This document shows positions 51,213-63,300 of a stretch of 64,000 bases of DNA, piece by piece. The first letter of the stretch is position 1. Each line of letters starts with the position of its first letter. The translations under genes were made by a program, and so were the position numbers. The stretch covers positions 248,001 through 312,000 of the forward strand of contig JAUICM010000005.1 in the NCBI GenBank assembly GCA_030427885.1, written 5' to 3'. Below the pieces are notes generated by a model. It was not told the DNA's origin. It saw only the letters and a program-made list of their open reading frames with translations, and ran no database searches. This DNA comes from Rhodothermia bacterium (lineage in GTDB: Bacteria; Bacteroidota; Rhodothermia; Balneolales; Balneolaceae).

Positions 51213-52871
51213 ATGTCAAAGTTAGTTCACTACGATATGGAAGCTCGTGACGCACTGAAACGTGGAGTCGACAAGCTAGCCGACGCAGTAAAAGTAACGC
51301 TCGGCCCTCGTGGACGTAATGTTGTAATTGAAAAATCATTTGGAGCACCTAACGTAACAAAAGACGGTGTTACTGTAGCTAAAGAGATCGAGCTCTCCGA
51401 TAAAGTGGAGAATATGGGAGCTCAGATGGTGAAAGAAGTAGCGTCAAGAACCAGCGACAATGCCGGTGATGGTACTACTACTGCAACCGTTCTTGCTCAG
51501 GCAATTGTAAGTGCGGGTCTTAAAAACGTAACTGCCGGTGCTAATCCAATGGATCTTAAACGAGGTATCGACAAAGCTGTTGATGCTATTGTTGCTTCTC
51601 TGAAAGAGCTTAGCAAAGAGATCGACGACCGTAACGAGATCGCTCAGGTTGGTACTATTTCTGCCAATAACGATGAGTTCATCGGAAACCTGATCGCTGA
51701 CGCGATGGAGAAAGTTGGAAAAGACGGTGTGATCACTGTTGAGGAAGCCAAAGGAACCGATACTTACCTGGAAACAGTAGAAGGTATGCAGTTCGACCGT
51801 GGTTACCTTTCTCCGTACTTCGTTACTGATTCAGAGAAAATGACTACTGAACTTGAGAATCCTTACATCCTGATCTTCGACAAAAAGATCTCTAACATGA
51901 AGGATCTTCTACCGGTACTGGAACAAGTTGTTCAGTCTGGCAAACCATTACTTATCATTGCTGAAGATATTGAAGGCGAAGCTCTTGCTACCTTGGTAGT
52001 AAACAAACTTCGTGGTTCACTCAAGATCGCTGCTGTTAAAGCTCCTGGTTTTGGTGATCGTCGTAAAGCAATGCTGGAAGACATCGCTATCCTTACGGGT
52101 GGAACTGTGATCTCTGAAGAGCGCGGCTTTACCCTTGAAAAAGCGACCATTAATGAATTAGGTCAGGCTGCAAGTGTAACTATCGACAAAGACAATACTA
52201 CTATTGTGGATGGTTCAGGAAGTGCTGATAATATCAAAGCACGTGTAAACCAGATCAAATCACAGATCGAAAGCACAACATCCGACTACGACCGTGAGAA
52301 GCTCCAGGAGCGTCTTGCTAAATTAAGTGGTGGTGTTGCTGTACTTTACATCGGTGCTGCTTCTGAAGTTGAAATGAAAGAGAAGAAAGCCCGTGTGGAA
52401 GATGCACTGCATGCTACCCGTGCTGCCGTTGAAGAAGGTATCGTACCTGGTGGTGGAGTTGCTCTGCTCAGAACAATCTCAGCTCTTGATGGCTTAACTG
52501 GCGACAACCCAGATGAGAAAGTTGGTTTCGATATTGTAAGAAGAGCTATTGAAGCTCCGCTTCGCACTATTGCTAACAACGCTGGTGTTGAAGGTGCTAT
52601 CGTGATCCAGAGAGTACTCGAAGGCAAAGGAGCTTTCGGATACAACGCACGTACAGAAGTGTATGAAGATCTGATCAAAGCTGGTGTTATTGACCCAACT
52701 AAAGTAACCAGAAACGCACTTCAAAATGCGGCTTCTGTTGCGGGTCTGCTTCTAACCACTGAAGCTGTTATCTCTGAAAAACCAAGTGATGACAACGATG
52801 GTGGCGGAATGCCAGCCGGTGGAATGGGCGGCGGAATGCCAGGAATGGGAGGCATGGGCGGAATGATGTAA
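51213..52871 (+). CDS. groL: GroEL chaperonin
   Basis: 552 residues. ATP-binding [14 protein letters not shown], the catalytic aspartate in [13 protein letters not shown] region and the C-terminal GGMGG-type repeats ending GGMGGMM are all present. Full-length, single chain. Terminator follows. Confidence 0.98.
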   Translation: MSKLVHYDMEARDALKRGVDKLADAVKVTLGPRGRNVVIEKSFGAPNVTKDGVTVAKEIELSDKVENMGAQMVKEVASRTSDNAGDGTTTATVLAQAIVSAGLKNVTAGANPMDLKRGIDKAVDAIVASLKELSKEIDDRNEIAQVGTISANNDEFIGNLIADAMEKVGKDGVITVEEAKGTDTYLETVEGMQFDRGYLSPYFVTDSEKMTTELENPYILIFDKKISNMKDLLPVLEQVVQSGKPLLIIAEDIEGEALATLVVNKLRGSLKIAAVKAPGFGDRRKAMLEDIAILTGGTVISEERGFTLEKATINELGQAASVTIDKDNTTIVDGSGSADNIKARVNQIKSQIESTTSDYDREKLQERLAKLSGGVAVLYIGAASEVEMKEKKARVEDALHATRAAVEEGIVPGGGVALLRTISALDGLTGDNPDEKVGFDIVRRAIEAPLRTIANNAGVEGAIVIQRVLEGKGAFGYNARTEVYEDLIKAGVIDPTKVTRNALQNAASVAGLLLTTEAVISEKPSDDNDGGGMPAGGMGGGMPGMGGMGGMM

Positions 52872-52903
52872 GATCATCCCTCATAATCTCTGAAAAGATT
52901 AAA

Positions 52904-52936
52904 ACCCTCGTTCATTTAGTTGAGCGAGGGTTTTTT
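52904..52936 (+). terminator. Rho-independent terminator after groEL
   Basis: ACCCTCG and CGAGGGT enclose 14 bases and lead into six T. Confidence 0.9.
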
Positions 52937-53076
52937 ATTAACAGAAATGAATCGTGAATAGAATAAAGTGATATTGTCTATAAGGAAAGTTTAGTTTTTT
53001 TCAAGTATTATCAGGCTCTTTGGTTATCAAAATAAAAGATAATGCCATACAACATGTCTGAGGTACTAAACATTCT

Positions 53077-56000
53077 GTGAAAAAGGGCTGTTTTCTTTTT
53101 TTTCTTCTCTTCTTTTGCCCATCAGGCTCAGAACTTCTTAGGGCACAAACCTCTGAGCCAACAGGATTCCCATTTATAGAGACCTATCAGCGTGGACAAT
53201 TTCCGGGTGCCCGGCAAACATGGGGAATCACTCGAGCTGAAGATGGCTTACTTTATTTTGGGAATACCAGATATGGGATTCAGGAGTCGGATGGGCTTTC
53301 GTGGCGGAGTATTGGTATGGAAAATGGTTCGGCAGCGTTATCCTTCGCGAAGTCAGAGGATGGAACTATTTTTGTCGGAGGACAGAGCGACTTTGGGTAT
53401 CTGAAACGTGATTCTCTGCTACGGCGCTCATATTATTCCCTGGCATATCTTTTACCCGATTCGGTATCCTATATACGGGATATAGAATTTACTTTTCTGG
53501 AGGGTGATCAGGTACATTTCATCTCCAGGGATGTATGGTATGTATATTCGGATGACAAAATAGTCTGGCATAAAAACGAGGTTCCAATCTATTCTGCTGC
53601 ACAATGGAATAATTCTATTATCACGTTGGATTCTGAAGGTCGGATCATGCGTATGAAAGAAGGGATGCTTTCTTGGATCTCAATTCCTGATACCAAAACC
53701 AAACCCATTAAGCTCTCAGCAGCTCAAAATCGGTTATATATGATGGATGAGGACTTCGTGATATGGGAGTTGAACGAATCCAATACCTGGTCAAAACTTT
53801 TTAATCTTTCAAAGGATATTTCAGAAGCATCTGTTTTTGTCAAAGATTTTTTATGGTCAAAAGCCGGATATGTACATGTGGCAACTTCGAACGGATTGTT
53901 TACCTACGATCAGGTGGGAGAGTACATTCACACCATTTATGCAGCCGACGGATTATGTGACAATGATCTGGGTAAACTCTATGAAGATGATGCCCGGAAT
54001 ATTTGGGTAAGCAGCGCATTCGGAGTGAGTGTGCTGGAGTACGGTCGAGCCATGCGTGAATTTTTGCCATCAGCTCATAATTTTCCGGAAAATTCTGCTA
54101 CTCTTAAAAAATTCAATGGGTCTTTGTATGCAGGAGGGCATCAGGGGTTATTTGTTTGGGAAAATGGGAAATTCAAACAGATCTACAACGACAGACGTAT
54201 TTATGCGTTCGAACTGACGGGGTATGGTCTTCTGATAGGAACGGAAAAAGGAATGGATCTGCTGGATACAAAAGGGCGGTTTCATACCCTGTTTTCGGAA
54301 GGAAGAGTTGACCTGATGCTTGCTGATCGCGAGAACCCCAATGTGGTGTATTTTTCTCATGATACGAAAGCGCTTCATAAAATAGAGTTAAGGTCCGAAA
54401 CCCAGTTTGTTGATACAAAGCTGGTGGATTTTAAAGAAGGAGGGTATACGATAACAGAAGATAAAAACGGCGATCTTTGGGTGGGAACAGGGCGTTATGG
54501 TGATTTTCATTTTCAGGCTGTTCAGGAAAATAATGTGATCATGTCCATTTCTAATGTCAGGCAGTTTACTATGGAGAATGGTCTACCCAGTAATGGCTTT
54601 AATTATACCATGTCAGTGGGGAATGACGTGGGTTTCATCACATCGAATGGGTTTTACAGACTGACTCCAGACCGTGATTCAATCATTATAGATCAACGTT
54701 TTGATAAGGTGTTCTACGGACAGGATCGTGCGGTTTGGCCAGTAGTTCAGGATGCTGACGGTGGAGTCTGGCTTGCCTGGGCTGCTGCACATATTGGAAA
54801 AGCGGTATACAATCCTGAAAAGGATATATTTGACTGGATCGATGGGGAATACACCCGAACGGCTCCTTATTGGGATATCGATTTTATCTATCCGGAATCG
54901 AAAGACCGTGTTTATTTCCAAACTATGGCTCAAAATCTAGCCTACTTCGATTCTTCTCTATATCACCAGTCACGGCCTGTTATAAATGCCCATATCACTT
55001 CGGTAGTCCTGAACTCTGATTCCTCACTGTTCGAACCAAGAGGTATTTCTAACTCGACTCTGGAAACACCTATTTCCTATAAGGATAACAACAGAGTCCG
55101 TATCAACTATGGAATGATTGCTTTTTTACCAGAAGACCGTCTGTTTTATGAAATAAAACTAGAAGGCCTTGAAGATGAGTGGTCTGCTAATACCAATGAA
55201 CGGTATCGTGATTACACCAATTTGAGGGAAGGTACATATACATTCAGGGTGCGGGGCTTCTCATTATATCCGGAAGAGGCTCAGCAGGCTTCGTTTACTT
55301 TTGTGGTGCTTCCTCCCTGGTACCGTAGCTGGTGGGCCTATATGTTGTATGCATTTTTTGGTTTGGGGGGGATCTTCGTATTAGTGAAAGTCCGTGAAAG
55401 AAATCTTTTGGAACGCCAACATGAATTGGAGGAAGAGGTTTCAACCCGGACCGAAGAAATCCGTAGCCAAAAGGAGCAACTTGAAGAACTGGATCACATG
55501 AAGACCAGATTCTTTGCCAATATCTCTCATGAATTCAGGACACCTCTGACAATCAGCGAAGGCCTGATTAACAAAATGATCAGCCTTAAAGAATACGACC
55601 GGCCCAAAGTACAGCACGATCTTTCAGTGGCAAAACGTAACATGGTCCGTCTTCATGATATGGTTGATCAGATCATTGATCTGACTAAATCAGATCAGGA
55701 TCATCTTACTCTCCATAAAAAATACTACAAAGTCGATACACTGGCTTCCATATCAGTGGAATCGTTTCGGTCGCTGGCAGAATACTATGGGCACCGCTTT
55801 AAATTCAAACCCGGTGCAGCTGGAGCGGTGTTACACGCAGACCGTTCTAAGGTTGAGGTTATTATTAATAATCTGATTTCCAATGCTATCAAATTTACTC
55901 CCGATGGCGGCTCGATCGTAGTAAGCACCCGAATTTCCGGAACGATGATAGAACTCATTGTTCAGGATTCCGGGTCCGGGATTCCACCTGGAGAAGAAGA

Positions 56001-56991
56001 AGCGATCTTCGAACGCTTTCACCGCATCAAACGTGATGAATCCGATTATGTGGAAGGAATGGGAGTGGGTCTGGAACTGAGCCGCACGCTGGCGCGGCTG
56101 CATTCCGGAGATATAGTAGTAGATGCCAGTTATGAAGGGGGGGCGTGTTTCATTCTTTCTCTTCCAATTGTCGAGATCAATGAAAGTGATATTTCGCCCA
56201 TATTGGATTCACTGGACGAGGACCTGCTTTACGTTCAAAAAGAGCTTGAGACTGTTAACACAAATGAAAGTTTCGATATCCTTTTAGTGGAAGATAATCC
56301 CGATATGATGGAGTATGTGAGTGAAATTCTCGGAGGTCTGGGAAATATCAAAAAAGCCGGAAATGGTAAAGAAGCCTTGGAGACCCTTAAAACGTACACC
56401 CCGGATATTATCGTAACCGACCTGATGATGCCGGTGATGGGTGGTCTGGAGTTGGTGGAAGCTCTCAAAGCTCATGAGGCATGGAATATCATCCCGGTGA
56501 TGGTGCTTACAGCGAAGGCTCTGGAAGAAGATAAACTTCATCTTATGAGAATTGGCGTAGTGGATTACATCACAAAGCCATTCCTGCCAGAGCAGCTGGT
56601 GCTGAAAGTGAAGAACCTGTTGGATTACTATGCGAGAAGAAAAGCGATCCGGGTGAAACTGACAGCAGAAGAAGTTCCAAAAGACACCTCTCTGTCGGAG
56701 AAAGCGGCGGCATACATTTCCAAAAACCTGAGCAACACCAATCTTTCTGTGGATCTGCTGGCGGATGAATTTTCCCAAAGCCGGCGCTCGTTCTATCGTA
56801 ACCTTCAGGTAGAGACGGGGATGAATCCCGGGGAATTTATCCGGGAGGTTCGTCTTACCTCTGCAAGGGCTATGATCGCATCAAACAAAAATCTGCGCCT
56901 CGAAGAACTTGCAACTGCGGTAGGCTACAAAAGTGCTACCAGCTTCCGTAAGGTTTATGAGGAGCGGTTTGGAGAACACCCGCTTGGGTGA
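53077..56991 (+). CDS. Hybrid two-component system protein (propeller, Y_Y_Y, kinase, receiver, AraC)
   Basis: 1304 residues from GTG. A signal peptide leads to a long periplasmic propeller region, a Y_Y_Y domain (about 660-745) and one transmembrane helix (about 750-775). HisKA carries His818 in NISHEFRTPLT. The HATPase has the N-box NLISNAIKFTPDGG and DSGSGIPPGEE. A receiver follows with Asp1115 in IIVTDLMMPVMGG, then a C-terminal AraC helix-turn-helix (about 1208-1303). This one-piece design senses outside ligands and controls nearby genes, often polysaccharide use. It could control the large surface protein encoded next. Confidence 0.95.
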   Translation: MKKGCFLFFLLFFCPSGSELLRAQTSEPTGFPFIETYQRGQFPGARQTWGITRAEDGLLYFGNTRYGIQESDGLSWRSIGMENGSAALSFAKSEDGTIFVGGQSDFGYLKRDSLLRRSYYSLAYLLPDSVSYIRDIEFTFLEGDQVHFISRDVWYVYSDDKIVWHKNEVPIYSAAQWNNSIITLDSEGRIMRMKEGMLSWISIPDTKTKPIKLSAAQNRLYMMDEDFVIWELNESNTWSKLFNLSKDISEASVFVKDFLWSKAGYVHVATSNGLFTYDQVGEYIHTIYAADGLCDNDLGKLYEDDARNIWVSSAFGVSVLEYGRAMREFLPSAHNFPENSATLKKFNGSLYAGGHQGLFVWENGKFKQIYNDRRIYAFELTGYGLLIGTEKGMDLLDTKGRFHTLFSEGRVDLMLADRENPNVVYFSHDTKALHKIELRSETQFVDTKLVDFKEGGYTITEDKNGDLWVGTGRYGDFHFQAVQENNVIMSISNVRQFTMENGLPSNGFNYTMSVGNDVGFITSNGFYRLTPDRDSIIIDQRFDKVFYGQDRAVWPVVQDADGGVWLAWAAAHIGKAVYNPEKDIFDWIDGEYTRTAPYWDIDFIYPESKDRVYFQTMAQNLAYFDSSLYHQSRPVINAHITSVVLNSDSSLFEPRGISNSTLETPISYKDNNRVRINYGMIAFLPEDRLFYEIKLEGLEDEWSANTNERYRDYTNLREGTYTFRVRGFSLYPEEAQQASFTFVVLPPWYRSWWAYMLYAFFGLGGIFVLVKVRERNLLERQHELEEEVSTRTEEIRSQKEQLEELDHMKTRFFANISHEFRTPLTISEGLINKMISLKEYDRPKVQHDLSVAKRNMVRLHDMVDQIIDLTKSDQDHLTLHKKYYKVDTLASISVESFRSLAEYYGHRFKFKPGAAGAVLHADRSKVEVIINNLISNAIKFTPDGGSIVVSTRISGTMIELIVQDSGSGIPPGEEEAIFERFHRIKRDESDYVEGMGVGLELSRTLARLHSGDIVVDASYEGGACFILSLPIVEINESDISPILDSLDEDLLYVQKELETVNTNESFDILLVEDNPDMMEYVSEILGGLGNIKKAGNGKEALETLKTYTPDIIVTDLMMPVMGGLELVEALKAHEAWNIIPVMVLTAKALEEDKLHLMRIGVVDYITKPFLPEQLVLKVKNLLDYYARRKAIRVKLTAEEVPKDTSLSEKAAAYISKNLSNTNLSVDLLADEFSQSRRSFYRNLQVETGMNPGEFIREVRLTSARAMIASNKNLRLEELATAVGYKSATSFRKVYEERFGEHPLG

Positions 56992-57392
56992 AATCTTTCT
57001 GTGAGCAGGGCGAAGCAGTCTCGGAAAAATAGCCCCAAACTCAGGGTCTCCACGTCGCATACGCTCCTCGCGAAGAGGAGGGTATATAAATCCCTCTGTC
57101 TCCCCCTTGGATAAGAAAAAGAACTCGTTGATATAATTTCAAATTTGTTAAGGCACTCCCTCCCCTAAAGTTAGGGGAGGGTCGGGGTGGGGTCTGAAGA
57201 ACTGAGGGTGTTGTACCGAGCGCCCCCATGGAAGGGAATTTCTATTTATGCCAAAAAAACACTTCTCAGGCTCTTTAAACTGCAATTTGGCACGTTCACA
57301 CAGAAAATTGGCACACCTGCACAGATGCTTTGTGATAGATTTTAATTGAAATTTTTCGTCAATCATTCACATAATCACAAGGGTTCGGGACA
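56992..57392. other. 401-bp intergenic region with several hairpins
   Basis: No gene seen. It contains a partial copy of the left-end repeat core (CGAAGCAGTCTCGG, near 57010), a CTCCTC/GAGGAG hairpin near 57062-57080 and a GAGGG/CCCTC hairpin just after. The perfect CCCTCCCCTAA/TTAGGGGAGGG hairpin is at 57158-57181. The 120 bp before the next ATG are AT-rich and should hold its promoter, but no clear box was found. Confidence 0.6.
57158..57181. repeat. Perfect 11-bp hairpin CCCTCCCCTAA / TTAGGGGAGGG
   Basis: Two-base loop, followed by TCGGGGTGGGG. This looks like a dispersed intergenic repeat, related in style to the hairpin at 29637-29657. Confidence 0.65.
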
Positions 57393-60300
57393 ATGAAAAA
57401 GCTCATTATTCCATTTTTCGCCATCGCACTTATCACAGGATTTTCACACACCATTCTGGCACAAGTCCCGACATCGGGGTTGCGTCTTCATCTGAAAGCT
57501 GATGCAGGAACTTCAACAACGGTATCAGGACAAAAAGTATCTACCTGGACTGACCAAAGCGGTAATGGGTTTCAGGCCTTTGAAAATAATACAAACTGGC
57601 AGCCTACCTATATCGTTGAAAACGGAATCTCAATGCTGAGGTTTAATTCAGCTGCTCCTACTTCCATGAACCTACCTAAACCATCGGATATGGGATTTTA
57701 CGATACGGATTATGAGATGTTTGTGGTGACAAGATCCTCTTCCCAAAGTGTCCAATTTGTGGTTGCAGGAGGTATAAACTACAATGAGATTCAGTTGAAC
57801 GGGGCTAGTGGTGTACGCTTTATTCCAATTCTGGGTAATCCTGTTGATAACACCAACAGAGCTGATGATGGTGAGTTCCATATCATCAATTCAAAAGGAA
57901 CCACCACTGAAGCAACCCTTGGGATCGACGGTAATTATGTAAGTAATAGCATTGATGCTACTACAACAATTGATGTAGCTTTTAACCTGGGAACCAGATC
58001 AGATGGTAATTATCGCCTCGATGGGGATATCGCCGAGGTGATCATATATAACAGGAAACTAAGCAGCGCTGAAAGCATGCAGGTTTCTGAGTATTTGAAG
58101 AATAAATACTCTACAGACTTCACTGCCTATGCCGCTCCGGGTACCTCTGCCAGCAGCCTTGGGTTTTCATCGGTTACTCAAAACTCAATGACCTTTTCAT
58201 TAACGAAAGGTCAGGGTTCACACCGCATCATTGTAGCAAGAAAAGGTGGGGCCGTAAATGCTGCTCCTGTTGATGGTGTTGAATATACAGGCAATGCCAG
58301 TTTCGGAAGCGGATCCCAGATTGGAACAGGAAACTATGTAGTTTATGCCGGTACCGAAGGCGCCTCCACAGCGATCAGTAATCTAGCCTTCAATTCCAGT
58401 TATCACTTTGCTGTGTACGAATACAATTATGTGAGCGGTTCTACGGCTTATGGTGCAGCTACAACGGCAAGCCAGACTACCTCAGATCTGACCCAGGCCA
58501 ACAGCCTTTCGATCTCATCCAGAACAGGAAGCACCTTCAGCGGCAGTCTCACAAAAGGAAGCGGAACCTATCGTTTGATCGTTGCCCGCCAGGGCAGTGC
58601 AGTAAACCAGGGACCCACTGATGGAGTAGAATACACCGGAAATGCGGCCTTTGGAAGCGGCTCCCAGATCGGAACCGGTAACTATGTGATCTATACCGGC
58701 ACGGAAGGAACTTCCTATTCTATGAGTTCCCTGTCCGGCAGCACGGTGTACCATTTGGCCGCGTTCGAATATGTATATGTGGACGGGGTACCCTTGTACA
58801 GAACTTCGAGCCCGCCAACGGCATCGGATATCACTTTTCCTAGTACACCAGCGAGTAGTATGGGGTTTTCAAGTATTGGCCTGAATGGAATGACAGCATC
58901 ATTCACCCCTGGAAATGGAAACAAGCGGATCGTAGTAGCGCGGGAAGGTGCGGCCGTTTCAGTGGCACCAACCAATGGGCAGACCTATTCAGCCAGTACC
59001 AGCTTTGGAAGTGGGAGCGACCTTGGATCGGGCAATTATGTTGTCTATGACGGAACTGGAACCACTGTAGCACTTACTGGTTTAAGTAATTCTACCACCT
59101 ACCATTTTGCTGTGTATGAATACAGTGAGTATGGAGGAACAACTTCCTATTTAACTTCCAGCCCGGCAACAGGATCACAAAGTACCACAGTGGTTCCTTA
59201 TCCAACCATAAGTGGAGCAACTTTTGGAACCGGAACGTCCACCTCGCGGGTGATTTCGGGATGGGTAAATCCGAATGGCTATGAAACTACGGTGGACATC
59301 ATCTATGGCACCGATCCCGGGAATCTGAACAGTAGCACCACACCACAAAACCTGGGATCCGGTAGTGTGGCTGATTCGGTAGGAATAGAACTAGCTGGGC
59401 TTACAACCGGGCAGGTATACTACGCAAAATTGAGAGCTGTCAACATTCGGGGAACGGTTGAGTCGGCCACAGTAACTCTGGTTCCGTTAACGCTTACCTC
59501 GTTACAAGGGTGGTATCGAGGGGATATTGTGGGGCTTAAAGGGGACGCAGAAATTGATGATTGGTGGGATTTATCCGGTTTGGGGAATGATCTTGGCGGC
59601 TATGAACTTTCACCAATTCCGCACCAAATCTCAAATGGTATTAATGGTAAACCGGTTGCTTCGTTTACCGGAGGCGGTTATGGGATTTATCAGAAAGCAT
59701 TTGGAATTACCAAAACGGATATAGAGATATTTATCGTTTTTAAATCGTCGAGTTCATCCAAACAGTTTCTTATTAATTATTCTAATGATTATGCACCTAA
59801 GATTGTCCTGAATGATGGCTCCGGAGTAAACGTGGCTTTTAGCTCCAAAGATTTACCTAATAATTACGGATCAGATAATCAGTTCACTGATGGGAATGCA
59901 CATATACTCCACTACAAGGGGAATGGCAGCAAATCTATAGTTAGGATGGACGATGGGATTGAGTTGATCAATAATAATCCGGGAAGGATCATAAATGAAA
60001 ATAATTATATAGAATTAGGTAAAGGTGGAAACCCTTTTGACGGGCAAATAGCCGAAATATTCTTTTTTAATGCCGAACTCCCTTTCGAACAGCGCCAGGA
60101 AATTGCTCAGTACCTTTCAGACCGGTATTCCGTTTCTATGTTCATTCCCTCTGTACCGGAAACTCCGGCAAGTGCACTTCAGTTCAGTAATGTAGGGGCC
60201 AACAGTTTTGATGTAAGCTTAACCAAAGGGAATGGTGAACGCCGTATTGTGGTTGCCCGTTTGAGCGGATCAGCGAAAACAGCACCTTCATCTAATAGTG

Positions 60301-63300
60301 TATATTCTGCCAACGCCAACTTCGGCAGCGGTTCAGATCTGGGCAATAACAACTATGTGGTGTATGATGGTACCGATAGCACCGTAACCGTAACAGGTCT
60401 GTCAATAAGTTCAGAATACACCATCGATGTGTATGAATACAACAACATGGAGCTTGATCCGCAGTACTCAACAAGCTCCCCGAATTCATCATCACAGACG
60501 ACACTGGATGTAACGCCGCCGATAGTCGAATTGACCGGAGTAACCGATCTGACAGGTACTTCAGCTACTATCAACTCACTTGTCAACCCAAATAGTGATC
60601 AGACGTCCATCCAGGTGTTTTATGGAACAGATGAATCAAACCTTAGTTCCTCTACTTCTGCACAGAGTGTAGGAAGTCAATCTACAGCACAGGCAATAGC
60701 TGCATCACTTACCGGTTTGAGTGAAGAAACACTCTATTATTATAAGATTTCGGCTACAAACCAGGGTGGCACAACTGATTCTGAGATTGCCAGTTTTGTG
60801 TACAACGGAGATATCAGCTTAGCATCACTGCAGTTTTGGGTATCTGGTGATGGAGCTACTTTTACTACAAATTCGGGTGATGCGGTCAGTAATTGGGGGA
60901 ACCAGGCAGGAAAGGCTACTAAAGCATACCAATCAAACGGGGCTGACAGTCCGTTAAGAATTACTGATTCAGGAGTTTCTTTCCTTCGGTTTGATGGGGA
61001 TTCTGACTTCTTAGAATTACCGGTTTCAGATTCACTTGAGCTCACCAATAACGACTATGAGATATTTATTGTAGCTAAAAGCAGCAGTACAGATATCGGA
61101 TTTTTGATGGGGGGAAGCGTTGGAAATTTCGAAATGCATACCCGTCCTGCCGGTGGGGTAGGCACCCGGTTTATTCCAAGATCAGGCATATTACTGGACA
61201 ACCCAGCGAATACTACCGATGGAAACTTCCACATATTTAATGCCAAGGCAACCTCAGAAGAGGCTATGTTGAGGATTGATGGAAACAGCAGTACGGTCAG
61301 TCAGAATGCCAGGTCAGGGGTGGCTTCAAATTTGATTCTGGGTGTTCGGAGAGATGGCTCTTATTATTTTGATGGAGATATCGCGGAAGTACTTATTTAT
61401 AATTCCGGATTAACAGATACAGAGCGTATTCTTGTAGAGCAGTATTTAGCTGAAAAATATAGCGTCTCACTACCTTATTACTTTGTTAACAGTACCTCTG
61501 ACGAAAATACCGGATCGGGGAAATCCGGGACATTACGCTATGTGTTAAATGCTATAAATACAGAAGCTCCGGGTTCTGATGTAACTGTCGATATGACTAC
61601 GATCACAGGAACCATCACATTAACTGATGAACTTCCGCCGATAAACTATAACACTACTATTTTTGGTCCGGGAAAAGAAGACCTGACGATCAGTGGTGAT
61701 AACTCATACCGGCCATTTTTTATTGGTGCTGGTATATCGCCATTCAGCGCTGAATCTCCCGCTGAACCAGTGGTTACTCTTAAAGATTTTACCATTGCAA
61801 ACGGACTGGGTAAAGGCGGTGATGGAGTCGGCGGTGCAGGTGGCGGTGCAGGAATGGGAGGTGCTGTTTTTGTAAATGCCGGATATATTACCATTAACTC
61901 TTTGGCATTTATTAATAATTCTGCAGTAGGAGGATATGGTGATGGTTCTTCAAGTGGTGGCGGCGGCGGGGGTGCATTTGGATCATCAGGATCGGGTAGT
62001 CAAGGAGGCTCAGGTGGCTTAATAGGCAGTATAGCAAATGGAGGTTCTTCAGGTTCACCAGGAGGAACCGGAGGTTTTGGCGGCGGCGGGGGAGCTGGTG
62101 CAAGCGCCACTATATCGAATGGGGGTTCAGGTGGCTTCGGCGGCGGAGGTGGATCAGGAGCATATCTCTATAATGGTCTAGGTATTGGGGGGAGTGGTGG
62201 ATTTGGTGCTGGTTCCGGAGGTAATTTTTACAGCGGAGGAGGAGGAGGAGCCGGTTTTGGAGGAGCCATTTTTAACAGACTTGGTGAAATCGTGGTGACT
62301 AATTCAGAGTTTACGGGAAATTCTGCAATCGGAGGCGTACACAATGGTTCGGGGGGTACAAACGGTAGCAGTTATGGCGGGGCTATTTTTAATTATGGTG
62401 GAAAAATTTTAGAGTTAAATGTAAGCTATGGCACGGGAGGAAATGCTAATTCTTCAATTAATGAAGTTAATCACTATAGTTACGACCCCGAAAATTCGGG
62501 CTTAGAAATAATTGAGGTATTACCGGTTTCAAATCTCTCAGGTTCTTCAGTTACTATTAATGGTACTGTTACCACGCTCGGTTTTTCGGGAACATATCAT
62601 ATTGAGTATGGCACTGACATTACCAATCTAACAAACTCATCCAGTAGTGTTAGTTATACTGGGGTAAATTCAATGGAGAATATTTCAACGACTCTTTCAG
62701 CACTTACATTAAGTGATATGTACTACTATAAGATTGTAGTGGTGAATGAATTAGAAACTTTTGAGTCTGGTATAAACAGCGTAGTGTACGACACTTCACT
62801 GCCTTCAGATAGTCTTCAGCTATGGATCTCGGCAGACCGAGGTCTCCAGCTATCCGAAGATAAACTGGTAAACTGGCTTGATGCCTCAAACCAGTTAAAC
62901 AATGCCAGGCAGCCGTTAGCAACAAATCAACCGGTTTTGGTAGACAGTGTTATAAACAACAAGCCGGTTATAAGGTTCAACGGAAGCAGTTCCTATCTGA
63001 CATTACCAGAAGCCGATGAACTTGGAATTCAAAATTCCGATTATGAGCTGTTTATCGTGACAAGATCGACAAGCAGCGAATTGCAGTTTTTATATAGCGG
63101 GGCATCGGAAGCCTATGAACTACATTTAAACGGTGGATTAGGTGCAAGGGTGATTCCAAGATCAGGGGTATATATTGATTCGGGTTCTCCATCAGATTAT
63201 ACAAATGGTCAGGCATATATTATTAATTCACAGATAAGTTCAACCAGTGGTGGATTAAGAATTGATGACGAACTTGTGGCTTTAGTAAACAGTAATTCAC

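Noticed and set aside
61646-62103. Minus-strand proline/leucine-rich proteins
   Set aside because: They are antisense to the glycine-rich coding segment of the large surface protein.
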